DNA of 59,141 bases, taken from assembly GCA_949296245.1 (NCBI GenBank), contig CASFNW010000023.1:1-59141 (forward strand), given 5' to 3'. How positions within the stretch are numbered: the first letter of the stretch is position 1; each line of letters opens with the position of its first letter. Position numbers and translations under genes: made by a program. Positions 26,389 to 35,307 of this stretch are shown here, piece by piece. This DNA is from an uncultured bacterium (lineage in GTDB: Bacteria > Cyanobacteriota > Vampirovibrionia > Gastranaerophilales > Gastranaerophilaceae). The notes under the pieces are model-generated. The model searched no databases and was not told where the DNA came from. It worked only from the letters and a program-made list of their open reading frames with translations.

Positions 26389-26823
26389 GTGAATAGACCT
26401 GATTTAATTGAAAAAACTCAGGAAAAGAACAACAAACGTAAAAACAAAATACGCTTTTATTACTCTTTCCTTACAATAGTCCTTTTGATTTGTCTTGTAC
26501 AGATAGGTATAAGTGCATTCAACAATATAACAAAAAGTATCAGCTACCATGGTAAAATCAAAAAGATGAAAGCGCTTAATCAACAGGCTTATGCAGAAAA
26601 TCAGAGGCTTAAAGAGGAGCTTGAAGACTTCAGTTCATTAAAAAGTCTTGAAGCAATTGCCAGAAATAATCTTAAGATGGCAGGAGAGGATGAGGTTCTT
26701 GTAATTATAAACAAGCCTCAGCCGGCTGCGGATAGCACAGATAATAAAAAAAATGTAAAACATAAGATACAAAAAACGCAAAAAGTTCAAAAAACTCAAA
26801 AGCCGGCAAAAACAAAAATATAA
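26389..26823 (+). CDS. FtsB/DivIC-like septum protein
   Basis: The 144-residue protein has a basic N-terminus, one membrane span (about residues 24-44), a heptad-like coiled coil (about 52-82, ENQRLKEELEDF) and a LKMAGEDE segment. That is the usual FtsB/DivIC layout. The C-terminus is an added basic tail of QKTQK repeats. Such proteins join the FtsQLB-type division complex, which fits the upstream mur/ftsW genes. It uses a GTG start with AGGGG seven bases upstream. Identity within the family is uncertain, as sequence conservation is low. Confidence 0.75.
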   Translation: MNRPDLIEKTQEKNNKRKNKIRFYYSFLTIVLLICLVQIGISAFNNITKSISYHGKIKKMKALNQQAYAENQRLKEELEDFSSLKSLEAIARNNLKMAGEDEVLVIINKPQPAADSTDNKKNVKHKIQKTQKVQKTQKPAKTKI

Positions 26824-26828
26824 AAGAG

Positions 26829-26863
26829 AAAGCTCCTTTGTAATCTATACTCAAAGGAGCTTT
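26829..26863 (+). terminator. Hairpin terminator after the FtsB-like gene
   Basis: Perfect 12-bp arms (26829-26840 and 26852-26863) lie five bases after the stop. Only a short T run follows. Confidence 0.65.
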
Positions 26864-26954
26864 GTTAATAATGTTGCGACATCGAAGTAAAAACCTTACT
26901 TCTTCTTGCTTTTCAGCATTTTGTTATAAAGCGAACCGCACATCCCTGTTTAGT

Positions 26955-27110
26955 TTACTTTACGGCTGCAAGCTTTGCAGAAATGCCTATATCTGAATTA
27001 ATCATTTTTGCACTTGCTATTGCCATTGAACGTCTTTTTTTAGCCCCTCTTAAAAGAAATGCTACGCCTTCACTTATATTGCTTGTTGATTTGTTTAATT
27101 TTTTTAACAT
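26955..27110 (-). CDS. Small basic protein (51 residues), unknown
   Basis: The frame starts at an ATG six bases after AGGGGTG, a good ribosome binding site. It encodes a Lys/Arg/Ser/Ala-rich peptide beginning MLKKLNKSTSNISEGV and containing FLLRGAKKRRSMAIAS. It has no membrane span. No family was recognised. It lies downstream of priA on the same strand, after a terminator-like hairpin, so it probably has its own promoter. Confidence 0.5.
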   Translation of the reverse strand: MLKKLNKSTSNISEGVAFLLRGAKKRRSMAIASAKMINSDIGISAKLAAVK

Positions 27111-27250
27111 CAATTGCACCCCTATTTTTGATACGCTTCCTTTATATTTTTTTTATCGGGACAATTAAGATTTTCTTTAGGATTTTGATTCTCTTTGTTA
27201 CATAAGTTTACAATGAGATTCTGATATCGCATTAGCAAATTTTTCCGCAT

Positions 27251-27283
27251 AAAATAAAAAGCCTTTAACATTGAGTCAAAGGC
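27251..27283 (-). terminator. Terminator on the minus strand after priA
   Basis: On the minus strand the arms GCCTTT (27278-27283) and AAAGGC (27261-27266) are followed by TTTTTATTTT. It lies about 210 bases after the priA stop; the gap between them is AT-rich with nothing else clear. Confidence 0.55.
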
Positions 27284-27490
27284 GTTAATTCGGTTAGTAA
27301 TTTTGGTAGTTAGGTTATAGAGTTTATGGAGTTAATAGTTTCACACTTCATAATTTTAATTTGGCTGTTAAAATCAACAGTTAATTTTTAAAACTTTCAA
27401 ACACTTCTGTTTTTTTAAAGCTTATGAAGAAAAAAAATTTACTCATTTAAAAAGATTTATTACAAAAGTTAACAATACCCGGATAAATTT

Positions 27491-29749
27491 TTATAAAATA
27501 TCAATCGGATCAACATCAATTGTCAGCCTGATATCTTCGGGGAGTTTTATTTGAGCAAGAAAATTGAGTATAAACCTTCTTCCTTTTTCTTCGAGCTTGT
27601 TTTTTATCAAAATCTGGAATCTGTAATACTCCTGCAAACGTTCAATCACACAGGGATTTGGACCCAAAACGGCTATGGGCTCCGTGAGTTGTCTGTTATC
27701 GACAATATCGTTTAATCGCATTGCTATTTCCTGTGCACTGCGCTCTGCCCTGTATTGATTTTTAGAGGACAGGATAATCCGTATAATCTGGCTGAACGGA
27801 GGATAATCAAAGTTTTCTCTTGCCTGTATTTCGGTTTTATAAAATGTCTCATAATCCTGCTCTTTTGCTGTTTCTAAGCCGAAAAAATCAGGGTTGTAGG
27901 TTTGAAAATAGACTTCTCCGGGGTTATCGCCTCTTCCGGCACGTCCGGCAACCTGTGTCAAAAGCTGAAAACCTCTTTCACAAGAACGAAAATCTGGAAG
28001 ATTAAAGCCGTTGTCAGCATTTATTACCCCCACGAGTGTTACATTAGGATTGTCTAAACCTTTGGCAAGCATTTGTGTGCCTATAAGTATATCTATTTTC
28101 CCTTTTCGAAAATCATTTAATATTTCTATATGTTGATTCTTTTTAGACAGGGAATCGCTGTCCAATCTTGCTATATTGCAGTCAGGGAAAAGCTTTTGCG
28201 CAACAAGCTCTACTCTCTGGACTCCCGTGCCGCAGTTTCTTATTGCATCGCTTCCGCATTTCGGGCATTCTGTAATCATCGGTTGTTCATGTTCACAGTA
28301 GTGGCATTTTAGAGTTTGTGTCTGTGAGTGGAATATCAATGGTATGGCACATTTCGGACATTGGATTACTTCACCGCAGGCCATGCACTGTGTATATGTA
28401 GAGAAACCTCTGCGGTTCATAAGCAGTATTGTCTGCTTTTTATCACGGAGATTCTGCTCGATTGCGCTGACAAGCGCACGGGAAAAAATACCGTTGTTTG
28501 CTCTGAAACGCTCTTCTCTCATATCCACCACACGCACCTTAGCGAGCGGATAATCATTGTAGCGTTTTTTCATTTCAATAAGATTACCCGAGTTTTTTGC
28601 ATAATAATATGTGTTTATATCAGGTGTAGCGCTGCCGGACAGCACGGGGCAGTTATTTAATTCCGCAAGTTTTTGCGCCACCTTTTTGGCATCATAGCGG
28701 GGAGACGGCATTGTCTGTTTATAAGAGCTGTCGTGTTCTTCGTCTATTATAATAAGCCCGATATTTTTTAAAGGTGCAAAAACAGCAGAGCGTGCACCTG
28801 CCAGAATACGGATTTCATTGTTTTTAATTTTATTCCATACATCAAATTTTTCACCGTCAGAAATGCTTGAATGCCATATGGCTGTTTTTTCTATGCCGAA
28901 TCTTCTTGCCATACGCTGTGTAAGTACAGAGGCAAGAGCGATTTCCGGTGCAAGAAACAAAACATTTTTCCCCTGCTCCATCACTTTTTTTATTGCTGCA
29001 AAATAAACTTCTGTTTTGCCGGAGGAAGTTACCCCGTGCAGAAGAATATTGTTATAGCTGCCAAGTCTTTTTTCTATTTCATTATAAGCGTTTTGCTGCT
29101 CCTCAAGCAGTTTAGGAAACGGTTCTAATTCTTGCTGCTTAAAGATTTCCAGAGGATTTCTGAAAATCTGCTTTTCTGTTATCTGTGCACAGCCGAGATT
29201 TACAAGTTTGTTAAGTGTTGCTCTTGTTGTTTTTGCCTGTTTTTCAAAGTTAATAAGCTTTGTTTTGCCTGTTTCCTGTAAGATTTTTAAAATTTCAATC
29301 TGTCTTTTTGTTGCATTATCAAAGGTTTTAAATTCTATAAATTTTTCTGTCTGTTCTTTTTGCATGCCTGACAAAAATTTAACAGGAACTGCACATTCAA
29401 GAACATTTTGAATAGAACAAAAATAATAATCTGCTACCCATTCAAGAAATTTTAAATACTTTATGTCAAAAATCGGAGTATAATCAAGAATTTTTGAGAT
29501 ATTTTTTGCTTTTATGCCTTCCGGCAGATAGTTAGAAAACCCTACAATATAAGCATTTATAAGTCCCATCCGTCCGAATGGCACACTAACCGGCTGTCCG
29601 ACTTTTATAACCGGCTTCATATCTTCCGGAATAAGATAACTGAAAGTTTTGACCCCTATTCCTTTTATGGATGTAAGAACAAGGGCATATTTGTTCAACA
29701 TGCCCTCTTGTTGTTCTTCAATTTTATTTTCTTTTTTATTCAGCGTCAT
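27491..29749 (-). CDS. priA: Primosomal replication restart helicase PriA
   Basis: The 752-residue protein has an N-terminal DNA-binding domain, Walker A (GVTSSGKTE, residues 239-247), a DEEH box, the zinc-binding insert with paired cysteines (CMACG, CPKC, CHYC, CPKCG) and helicase motifs including QMLAKGLDNPNV and QVAGRAGRG. PriA reloads the replisome at stalled forks. The first ATG overlaps the PC4-like gene by 14 bases; Met17 (29701) is an alternative start closer to the usual family N-terminus. Confidence 0.96.
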   Translation of the reverse strand: MTLNKKENKIEEQQEGMLNKYALVLTSIKGIGVKTFSYLIPEDMKPVIKVGQPVSVPFGRMGLINAYIVGFSNYLPEGIKAKNISKILDYTPIFDIKYLKFLEWVADYYFCSIQNVLECAVPVKFLSGMQKEQTEKFIEFKTFDNATKRQIEILKILQETGKTKLINFEKQAKTTRATLNKLVNLGCAQITEKQIFRNPLEIFKQQELEPFPKLLEEQQNAYNEIEKRLGSYNNILLHGVTSSGKTEVYFAAIKKVMEQGKNVLFLAPEIALASVLTQRMARRFGIEKTAIWHSSISDGEKFDVWNKIKNNEIRILAGARSAVFAPLKNIGLIIIDEEHDSSYKQTMPSPRYDAKKVAQKLAELNNCPVLSGSATPDINTYYYAKNSGNLIEMKKRYNDYPLAKVRVVDMREERFRANNGIFSRALVSAIEQNLRDKKQTILLMNRRGFSTYTQCMACGEVIQCPKCAIPLIFHSQTQTLKCHYCEHEQPMITECPKCGSDAIRNCGTGVQRVELVAQKLFPDCNIARLDSDSLSKKNQHIEILNDFRKGKIDILIGTQMLAKGLDNPNVTLVGVINADNGFNLPDFRSCERGFQLLTQVAGRAGRGDNPGEVYFQTYNPDFFGLETAKEQDYETFYKTEIQARENFDYPPFSQIIRIILSSKNQYRAERSAQEIAMRLNDIVDNRQLTEPIAVLGPNPCVIERLQEYYRFQILIKNKLEEKGRRFILNFLAQIKLPEDIRLTIDVDPIDIL

Positions 29750-29981
29750 CTGTTGTCATAAATTCTTGCATTGCTTCATCAATGGCGTCTTTTAGAAGTT
29801 CCAGATTTTCAGGAGACACTGTAACGCCTTTTTTAGTCGGAAGCCAGTTCAAACCGTCATCAGTTGTGTAATAGATTCTTAAATCAAGATAACTTTTACC
29901 TTTATATTCGTTAATAGAAATCTGCAGTTGTTCCGTTGCGCTTCTTGGTATGGTTGCGATAATTTTTGCTTCTGATGCCAT
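29736..29981 (-). CDS. PC4/YdbC-like single-stranded DNA-binding protein
   Basis: The 81-residue protein has the PC4 fold pattern: strands around LQISINEYKGKSYLDLRIYY, then DGLNWLPTKKGVTVSPEN and a helix. Eukaryotic PC4 and bacterial relatives bind single-stranded DNA as dimers. An upstream in-frame ATG at 30008 exists, but GAGGAG nine bases before the ATG at 29981 (MASEAK) favours the shorter form. Its 3' end overlaps priA, so the pair is co-expressed, which fits a role near forks or in repair (inference). Confidence 0.82.
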   Translation of the reverse strand: MASEAKIIATIPRSATEQLQISINEYKGKSYLDLRIYYTTDDGLNWLPTKKGVTVSPENLELLKDAIDEAMQEFMTTDDAE

Positions 29982-30129
29982 AATTAATTTCTCCTCTTTT
30001 TCATCCAAGATTTATTTTATCATGTATTTTTCGCTTTGTAACTTTTATAAAAAATGATAAAATATTCACAGGTGTTTAAGCTTGTATATGTAAATGCAGA
30101 AAATTTTCACCATAAAATACGGGTAGTTT

Positions 30130-31143
30130 ATGGCAAAGATAAGAAATTTAGCTCTTCGTGACATTCCTAAACTCAAAAAAATGATTTCTATGATATCAAA
30201 TCTGAGCAGTGCCGATGTCGGATTTGGTTACAAGTCTTATGTACCATTCCCTTTAAACTGGATAAACAGACTTTTGCCCTTGCAGTTTAAATTTGCTTCT
30301 GATTCTTATGTTGCTTTTGATGAGAATAAAATTTGCGGACTTGTTACTTTAAAAAAACAGGAAAAAAACTCCCAGAGCTGGAGAATTTCAAAACTTTTCC
30401 TTGATGAAAACGGATATGATACAGGCAGACAGCTTGTCAGTTTTGTAATCGCAAGATACGGTGCAATGGGAGCCAATACCTTTACAGTAAAAGTAGACGA
30501 AAACCATGAAGAATTATTAGAACTTTTTTCAAAAGGATGCGGATTCAGAGTCTGTGCATCGGAACAATTATGGCAGATGGAGGATATAAAGCTTGCCCCT
30601 TCTACTTTGGACAAAAAATTTTTCAGACCCTTTAAAAACTCTGATACTCAGGCTGCTGCAGGAATTTATAATGATTTAATCTTTCCGCATTTCAGATATT
30701 CTCTGGCAAAAAAGCCTGCTGAATTTGAAAATGTATTTTGCAGCGGGTTGTACAAAACTTCGTTTTTCCGCTATGTTCTTGAGGATTCTTCAGAGCATTC
30801 CGTTAAGGGATATTTTTCTATACAAACAAGCGATAATGAAAATTTTATACTCAATGTGGATTTGGTCAGTGCGTTTGATGAATATCTCGGCGATGTGATA
30901 AATTTTGCAATCAGCCGTATTCTTATGCGTAAAAAGAATTTTAAACTTTATTTCAGAAACAAAAAATATCAAACGAACGGTGCAAAAATAGAAAAATATC
31001 TGGAGGAAAACGGTTTTAAAAATGTAAAAAACCAGATTGTGCTGGTCAAAGACTATTATAAAAGAATACAGGATGATGAAAGATATGCAAAACCCGCAAT
31101 TGCGTTCTCCGAAATCTCAAGAAAACCTGCTTTTAAGATTTAG
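30130..31143 (+). CDS. GNAT-like protein, possibly two acetyltransferase folds
   Basis: The 337-residue protein starts MAKIRNLALRDIPKLKKMI, typical of a GNAT N-terminal strand and helix. A core strand (ICGLVTLKK) and a possible CoA-loop helix (GRQLVSFVIARYG) follow. The C-terminal half (about residues 160-320) has a second similar alpha/beta pattern. No clear Q/RxxGxG/A signature is visible, so catalysis is doubtful. The substrate is unknown. It stands alone between priA/PC4 and a repeat. Confidence 0.6.
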   Translation: MAKIRNLALRDIPKLKKMISMISNLSSADVGFGYKSYVPFPLNWINRLLPLQFKFASDSYVAFDENKICGLVTLKKQEKNSQSWRISKLFLDENGYDTGRQLVSFVIARYGAMGANTFTVKVDENHEELLELFSKGCGFRVCASEQLWQMEDIKLAPSTLDKKFFRPFKNSDTQAAAGIYNDLIFPHFRYSLAKKPAEFENVFCSGLYKTSFFRYVLEDSSEHSVKGYFSIQTSDNENFILNVDLVSAFDEYLGDVINFAISRILMRKKNFKLYFRNKKYQTNGAKIEKYLEENGFKNVKNQIVLVKDYYKRIQDDERYAKPAIAFSEISRKPAFKI

Positions 31144-31159
31144 TCTTATTTATCCGAGA

Positions 31160-31370
31160 AAAATTTGTGATAAGACTCTGCCGAACAAAACAATCCTGTG
31201 AATTGTTTTGTGAGAGGGAAATGACGTGAACGAATTTTTTGACAAAGCGAACACGCGCAACGAAGAGCGAACACGCGCAACGAAGTGAGCAGTAGTGAGC
31301 CTGTCCTTATGAAGAGCCAAAGTGTCTGATTTCAAGACAGCCGGCGGCAACTGCGACACTAGATTAGATT
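31160..31370 (+). repeat. Mosaic repeat element with variant hairpin 1
   Basis: After CTCTGCCGAA the hairpin arms are CAAAACAAT (31186-31194) and ATTGTTTTG (31202-31210), unlike the AAAAGCAAC/GTTGCTTTT of other copies but equally perfect. A tandem 20-base repeat (GCGAACACGCGCAACGAAG core) lies at about 31243-31285. GTGAGCAGTAGTGAGCCTG follows, then the end block closing at 31370. Confidence 0.8.
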
Positions 31371-31510
31371 TTAACAATTTACTTTTTCAGTTTACGTATT
31401 TTATTAAAATTCAAATCTTGAATGGATTTATAACAGAATAAGAGAAAATGAGGGGTTTAGAGCTTTAGTCAAAGAATAATTAAGCTATGTAACGTTGTCA
31501 GAAACCTTGT

Positions 31511-31566
31511 TTGACCTGTGTTTTCTTTTGATTTACCATGTTCACAATCCCGGAGAGTCACCCGGG
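31511..31566 (+). promoter_or_regulatory. metK promoter and leader hairpin
   Basis: TTGACC at 31511-31516, a 17-base spacer and TACCAT at 31534-31539 predict a start near 31546. CCCGG...CCGGG arms (about 31549-31566) would then form a hairpin at the 5' end of the short leader, ahead of the AAAGGGA ribosome site. I cannot match it to a known SAM riboswitch. Confidence 0.45.
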
Positions 31567-31593
31567 TAGAATTATGAAAGGGAACATAACAAA

Positions 31594-32865
31594 ATGACAT
31601 CAAAAAGATTTCTTTTTACGTCTGAATCGGTTACGGAAGGTCATCCTGACAAAGTATGCGACCAGATTTCCGACGCAATTTTAGATGAATTTCTTACTAA
31701 AGACAGAAGCTCCAGAGTAGCTGCAGAAACCACTGTAACTACAGGCATGGCTTTAGTTTGCGGAGAAATTACATCTGACTGCTACGTGGATATCCCTGCA
31801 GTAGTAAGAAATACTATTAAAAATATCGGTTATGCCGGTGCGGAAGGCGGTGGTTTTGATTACAAAAACTGCGCTGTTTTAACATCTATTGACGAACAAT
31901 CTACAGATATTGCAGGCGGTGTAAACAAAGCTCTTGAATCAAGAACAAACAACGCTGATACTTCTTCAAGCGAAACAGAAAATGTCGGCGCAGGCGATCA
32001 GGGTATTATGTTTGGTTTTGCATGTGACGAAACACCTGAACTTATGCCTTTACCGATAAGCCTCGCTCACAGATTGGCACACAGACTTGCTCAGGTTAGA
32101 AAAAACGGTTCTCTGGGCTACTTAAGACCTGACGGTAAATCTCAGGTTACCGTAGAATACGTTGACGGCAGACCGTCAAGAATCGATACAATCGTTCTTT
32201 CTACACAACATGACCCTGAAATCAAAGGCGTTTCTGACAATAAAGAAGTTCAGGAAATCATAAGACAGGACTTGATAGAAAAAGTTATCAATCCTGTATT
32301 TGAAAACGATGCAATCAAACCCGACGCTAATACAAAATATTTAATCAACCCTTCAGGAAGATTCGTAATCGGCGGCCCGCAGGGTGATGCAGGTTTGACA
32401 GGAAGAAAAATTATCGTTGATACATACGGCGGTTATTCACGTCATGGCGGCGGTGCTTTTTCAGGTAAAGATCCTACAAAAGTAGACCGCTCAGCCGCTT
32501 ATGCCGCACGTTATGTAGCTAAAAACGTTGTAAAAGCAGGACTTGCACAAAAATGTGAAGTAGAACTCGGTTATGCTATCGGTGTTGCTGAACCTGTCTC
32601 TATAATGGTTGATACTTTCGGTACGGGTGTTATTTCTGATGATGAAATTTCAGCACTCGTTCAAAAGAATTTTGACCTCAGACCTGCTGCAATCATCAGC
32701 CAGTTTGACTTGCGCGGTTTGCCTGCTAAAAACGGCGGTAAATTCTATCAGCTGCTTGCTGCATACGGTCATATGGGCAGAACAGATATCGATGTTCCGT
32801 GGGAACACACAGATAAAGCAGACCTGCTAAAAGAACAGGCAGGTTTGAGCTTGTGCAAAGCATAA
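31594..32865 (+). CDS. metK: S-adenosylmethionine synthase
   Basis: The 423-residue enzyme starts [24 protein letters not shown] and has [10 protein letters not shown], the [21 protein letters not shown] loop and [22 protein letters not shown]. These are the ATP and methionine binding signatures of MetK. It makes the cell's SAM from methionine and ATP. It is somewhat longer than the usual 385-400 residues, mainly from an insertion around [16 protein letters not shown], as in some cyanobacterial forms. AAAGGGA lies before the ATG. Confidence 0.97.
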   Translation: MTSKRFLFTSESVTEGHPDKVCDQISDAILDEFLTKDRSSRVAAETTVTTGMALVCGEITSDCYVDIPAVVRNTIKNIGYAGAEGGGFDYKNCAVLTSIDEQSTDIAGGVNKALESRTNNADTSSSETENVGAGDQGIMFGFACDETPELMPLPISLAHRLAHRLAQVRKNGSLGYLRPDGKSQVTVEYVDGRPSRIDTIVLSTQHDPEIKGVSDNKEVQEIIRQDLIEKVINPVFENDAIKPDANTKYLINPSGRFVIGGPQGDAGLTGRKIIVDTYGGYSRHGGGAFSGKDPTKVDRSAAYAARYVAKNVVKAGLAQKCEVELGYAIGVAEPVSIMVDTFGTGVISDDEISALVQKNFDLRPAAIISQFDLRGLPAKNGGKFYQLLAAYGHMGRTDIDVPWEHTDKADLLKEQAGLSLCKA

Positions 32866-32898
32866 CAATTGACTATAAAAATTGAAAATGAAAAGAAA

Positions 32899-32927
32899 GG
32901 GCTGTTTTTTCAAACAGTCCTTTTTTT
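32899..32927 (+). terminator. Rho-independent terminator after metK
   Basis: Nine-base arms (GGGCTGTTT and AAACAGTCC, one G-T pair) are followed by seven T, 34 bases after metK. Confidence 0.85.
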
Positions 32928-33023
32928 ATTTTTAATAAAAATTTATTAAAATCAGCTTATTTTTTTGTTTTTGAGGCAAAAAATGATAGAATATTATATA
33001 AAATTATGGTTTTGGAGCAATAA

Positions 33024-34754
33024 ATGACAGAAACAGAAACAAAAACAACAAAACTAACCGGAGCACAAATATTTTTAGAATGTTTGAAAAAAGAAGGCGT
33101 TGATAAAATATTCGGCTATCCAGGCGGTGTAATTCTTTCTATATACGAAGCATTGTACAATCAAAGTGATATTACCCATTATCTTGTAAGACATGAGCAG
33201 GCAGCTATCCATGCAGCGGAAGGTTATGCAAGAGTGACGGGCAAAGCAGGTGTTGCTCTGGTAACATCGGGTCCCGGTGCAACTAACGCGATAACAGGTA
33301 TTGCAAATGCATACTATGACGGATATCCGCTGGTTGTATTTACGGGTCAGGTCGGTGTAAATCAGATAGGCAACGATGCTTTTCAGGAGGCGGATATTAT
33401 TGGTATTACACGTCCCTGCTGCAAACACAATTATCTTGTAAAAGAAGTAAAAGACCTGTCAAGAATTATAAAAGAAGCTTTTCATATAGCAACCACGGGC
33501 AAGCCCGGGCCGGTTGTAGTCGATATGCCAAAAGATATTTTGAGTGCATCTACTGACTTTGTATGGCCGGATTGTGTAAAATTACCCGGGTATAATCCGA
33601 ATTATAACGGACACCCGAAACAAATATCCAAGGCTCTTGAACTTCTGTGTGAAGCGGAAAGACCTGTAATTCTTGCCGGAGGCGGTATTATTGCTTCTGA
33701 TGCGATGGCGGAATTAAAACAGCTTGCTGATAAATTAAATATCCCTGTTACAAATACATTGATGGCAAAAGGCGCCTTCCCTGAGACAGATGAACGTTCT
33801 TTGGGAATGCTCGGTATGCACGGGAATTTCTGGGCAAATCATGCCGTTACAAATTGCGATGTGCTTTTTGCAATAGGTACACGTTTTAATGACAGAATTA
33901 CGGGGTGTCTTAAACGCTTTGCCAAAGATGCACAGATTATACATGTGGATATTGACCCGTGTTCTATAAACAAAAATGTAAAAATAGATATTCCTATAAT
34001 CGGCGATGCAAAAAATGTCATGAAAGCAATGTTGGAAGAGTTTAATTCTAACAATTATGAAATTAATTATGAAGTAAAACAGTCGTGGCGTGAACAAATC
34101 AATGAATGGAAGAAAAGACGTCCTTCGATAGAACAGCATTCTGATAAACTTAGCGCAATTACTGTTATCAGGAAAATTTATGAATTCACTAAAGATATGA
34201 ATCCTATTTTCACAACGGAAGTAGGGCAGCATCAGATGTGGGCGGCTCAGATTATTAAAGCTGATAAACCCAGAAGATTTATAACCTCAGGCGGTCTCGG
34301 GACAATGGGATTTGGATTTCCTGCAGCTATGGGGGCTTGTATAGGTTCTCCCGATAAAGTTGTTATAAATATTGCGGGCGACGGTAGTATTCAGATGAAC
34401 ATTCAGGAGCTTGCTACCTGCGTACAGTATAAGCTTCCGGTTATTAATGTAATAATTAACAACGGATACCTCGGTATGGTTCGTCAGTGGCAGGAAAAAT
34501 TGTTCCATAAACATTATTCACAGACAAAAATCTCGGGGCCTGACTTTGTAAAGGTTGCAGAAGCTTACGGTGCAAAAGGCTTTAGAGTTACTAAAGAGGA
34601 AGAAATTATTCCTGTATTACAGCAGGCAATAGAATGCAGGCAGCCGGTATTTATAGATTTTGTTGTAGAAGAGTGCGAAATGGTATATCCGTGGGTTCTT
34701 GCGGGAAATCCGATTAATAAAATACTTATGTCAAACGACTGTCCGATAAACTAA
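33024..34754 (+). CDS. ilvB: Acetolactate synthase, large catalytic subunit
   Basis: The 576-residue thiamine diphosphate enzyme has the N-terminal FGYPGG, the catalytic Glu in VRHEQAAIHAAEGYAR, GPGATNAITG and the C-terminal cofactor motif GDGSIQMNIQEL...NNGYLGMVRQWQ. It makes acetolactate or acetohydroxybutyrate for valine, leucine and isoleucine. GGAG lies six bases before the ATG. The regulatory subunit gene follows after 18 bases. Confidence 0.96.
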   Translation: MTETETKTTKLTGAQIFLECLKKEGVDKIFGYPGGVILSIYEALYNQSDITHYLVRHEQAAIHAAEGYARVTGKAGVALVTSGPGATNAITGIANAYYDGYPLVVFTGQVGVNQIGNDAFQEADIIGITRPCCKHNYLVKEVKDLSRIIKEAFHIATTGKPGPVVVDMPKDILSASTDFVWPDCVKLPGYNPNYNGHPKQISKALELLCEAERPVILAGGGIIASDAMAELKQLADKLNIPVTNTLMAKGAFPETDERSLGMLGMHGNFWANHAVTNCDVLFAIGTRFNDRITGCLKRFAKDAQIIHVDIDPCSINKNVKIDIPIIGDAKNVMKAMLEEFNSNNYEINYEVKQSWREQINEWKKRRPSIEQHSDKLSAITVIRKIYEFTKDMNPIFTTEVGQHQMWAAQIIKADKPRRFITSGGLGTMGFGFPAAMGACIGSPDKVVINIAGDGSIQMNIQELATCVQYKLPVINVIINNGYLGMVRQWQEKLFHKHYSQTKISGPDFVKVAEAYGAKGFRVTKEEEIIPVLQQAIECRQPVFIDFVVEECEMVYPWVLAGNPINKILMSNDCPIN

Positions 34755-34772
34755 ATTGGTAAAAGGGTAAAG

Positions 34773-35306
34773 ATGAACAACAATAATAACAATAATAATA
34801 AAAATCATGTAATATCAGTAATGGTAAAAGATGAAGCCGGTATAGTGTCACGTGTGAGCGGACTGTTCTCCGGCAGAGGCTACAGCATAGAAAGTATCAC
34901 GGCAGCCCAGACAAGTGAAAAAGGCTATGCCAGAATCACTATAGAAACCTCCGGCGGGGATGCCGATGTTATCGAACAGATTACAAAACAGTTGAACAGG
35001 CTTATACCTGTATTAAAAGTTGTGGATTTAGGAGATGTTGAATCTATAGAACGCGAACTTATTCTCTGTAAAGTGGTAGCAAAAGACGAGGATCGTTCTG
35101 AAATATTAAGAATAGCGGAAATTTTCGGTGCGGAAATTATAGACGTTACACCGAGAACTTATACGCTTCAGGCAGTTGGTGACGAAAGACAGATTCGTTC
35201 ATTAATTGAACTTTTGCGTCCTATAGGGATAAGAGAACTGGTTCGCTCCGGAAAAGTCGGTATCACTCGTGCAAACCAGTTTTCGAATACAAAATCGGCA
35301 GAATAA
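34773..35306 (+). CDS. ilvN: Acetolactate synthase, regulatory subunit
   Basis: The 177-residue subunit has an N-terminal ACT domain (VMVKDEAGIVSRVSGLFSGRGYSIESI) and the family C-terminal half (ELILCKVVAKDEDRSEIL). It gives the enzyme valine sensitivity. The N-terminus carries eight consecutive Asn from an AAC/AAT microsatellite, outside the domain and likely length-variable. AAGGG precedes the ATG. Confidence 0.95.
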   Translation: MNNNNNNNNKNHVISVMVKDEAGIVSRVSGLFSGRGYSIESITAAQTSEKGYARITIETSGGDADVIEQITKQLNRLIPVLKVVDLGDVESIERELILCKVVAKDEDRSEILRIAEIFGAEIIDVTPRTYTLQAVGDERQIRSLIELLRPIGIRELVRSGKVGITRANQFSNTKSAE

Positions 35307-35307
35307 T

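Noticed and set aside
31150..31377. Minus-strand frame of 75 codons after the GNAT-like gene
   Set aside because: It coincides with a mosaic repeat copy.
31540..31593. Known SAM riboswitch before metK
   Set aside because: The roughly 48-base leader lacks the conserved core of SAM-I, SAM-II or related classes as far as I can recognise; only a simple hairpin is visible.
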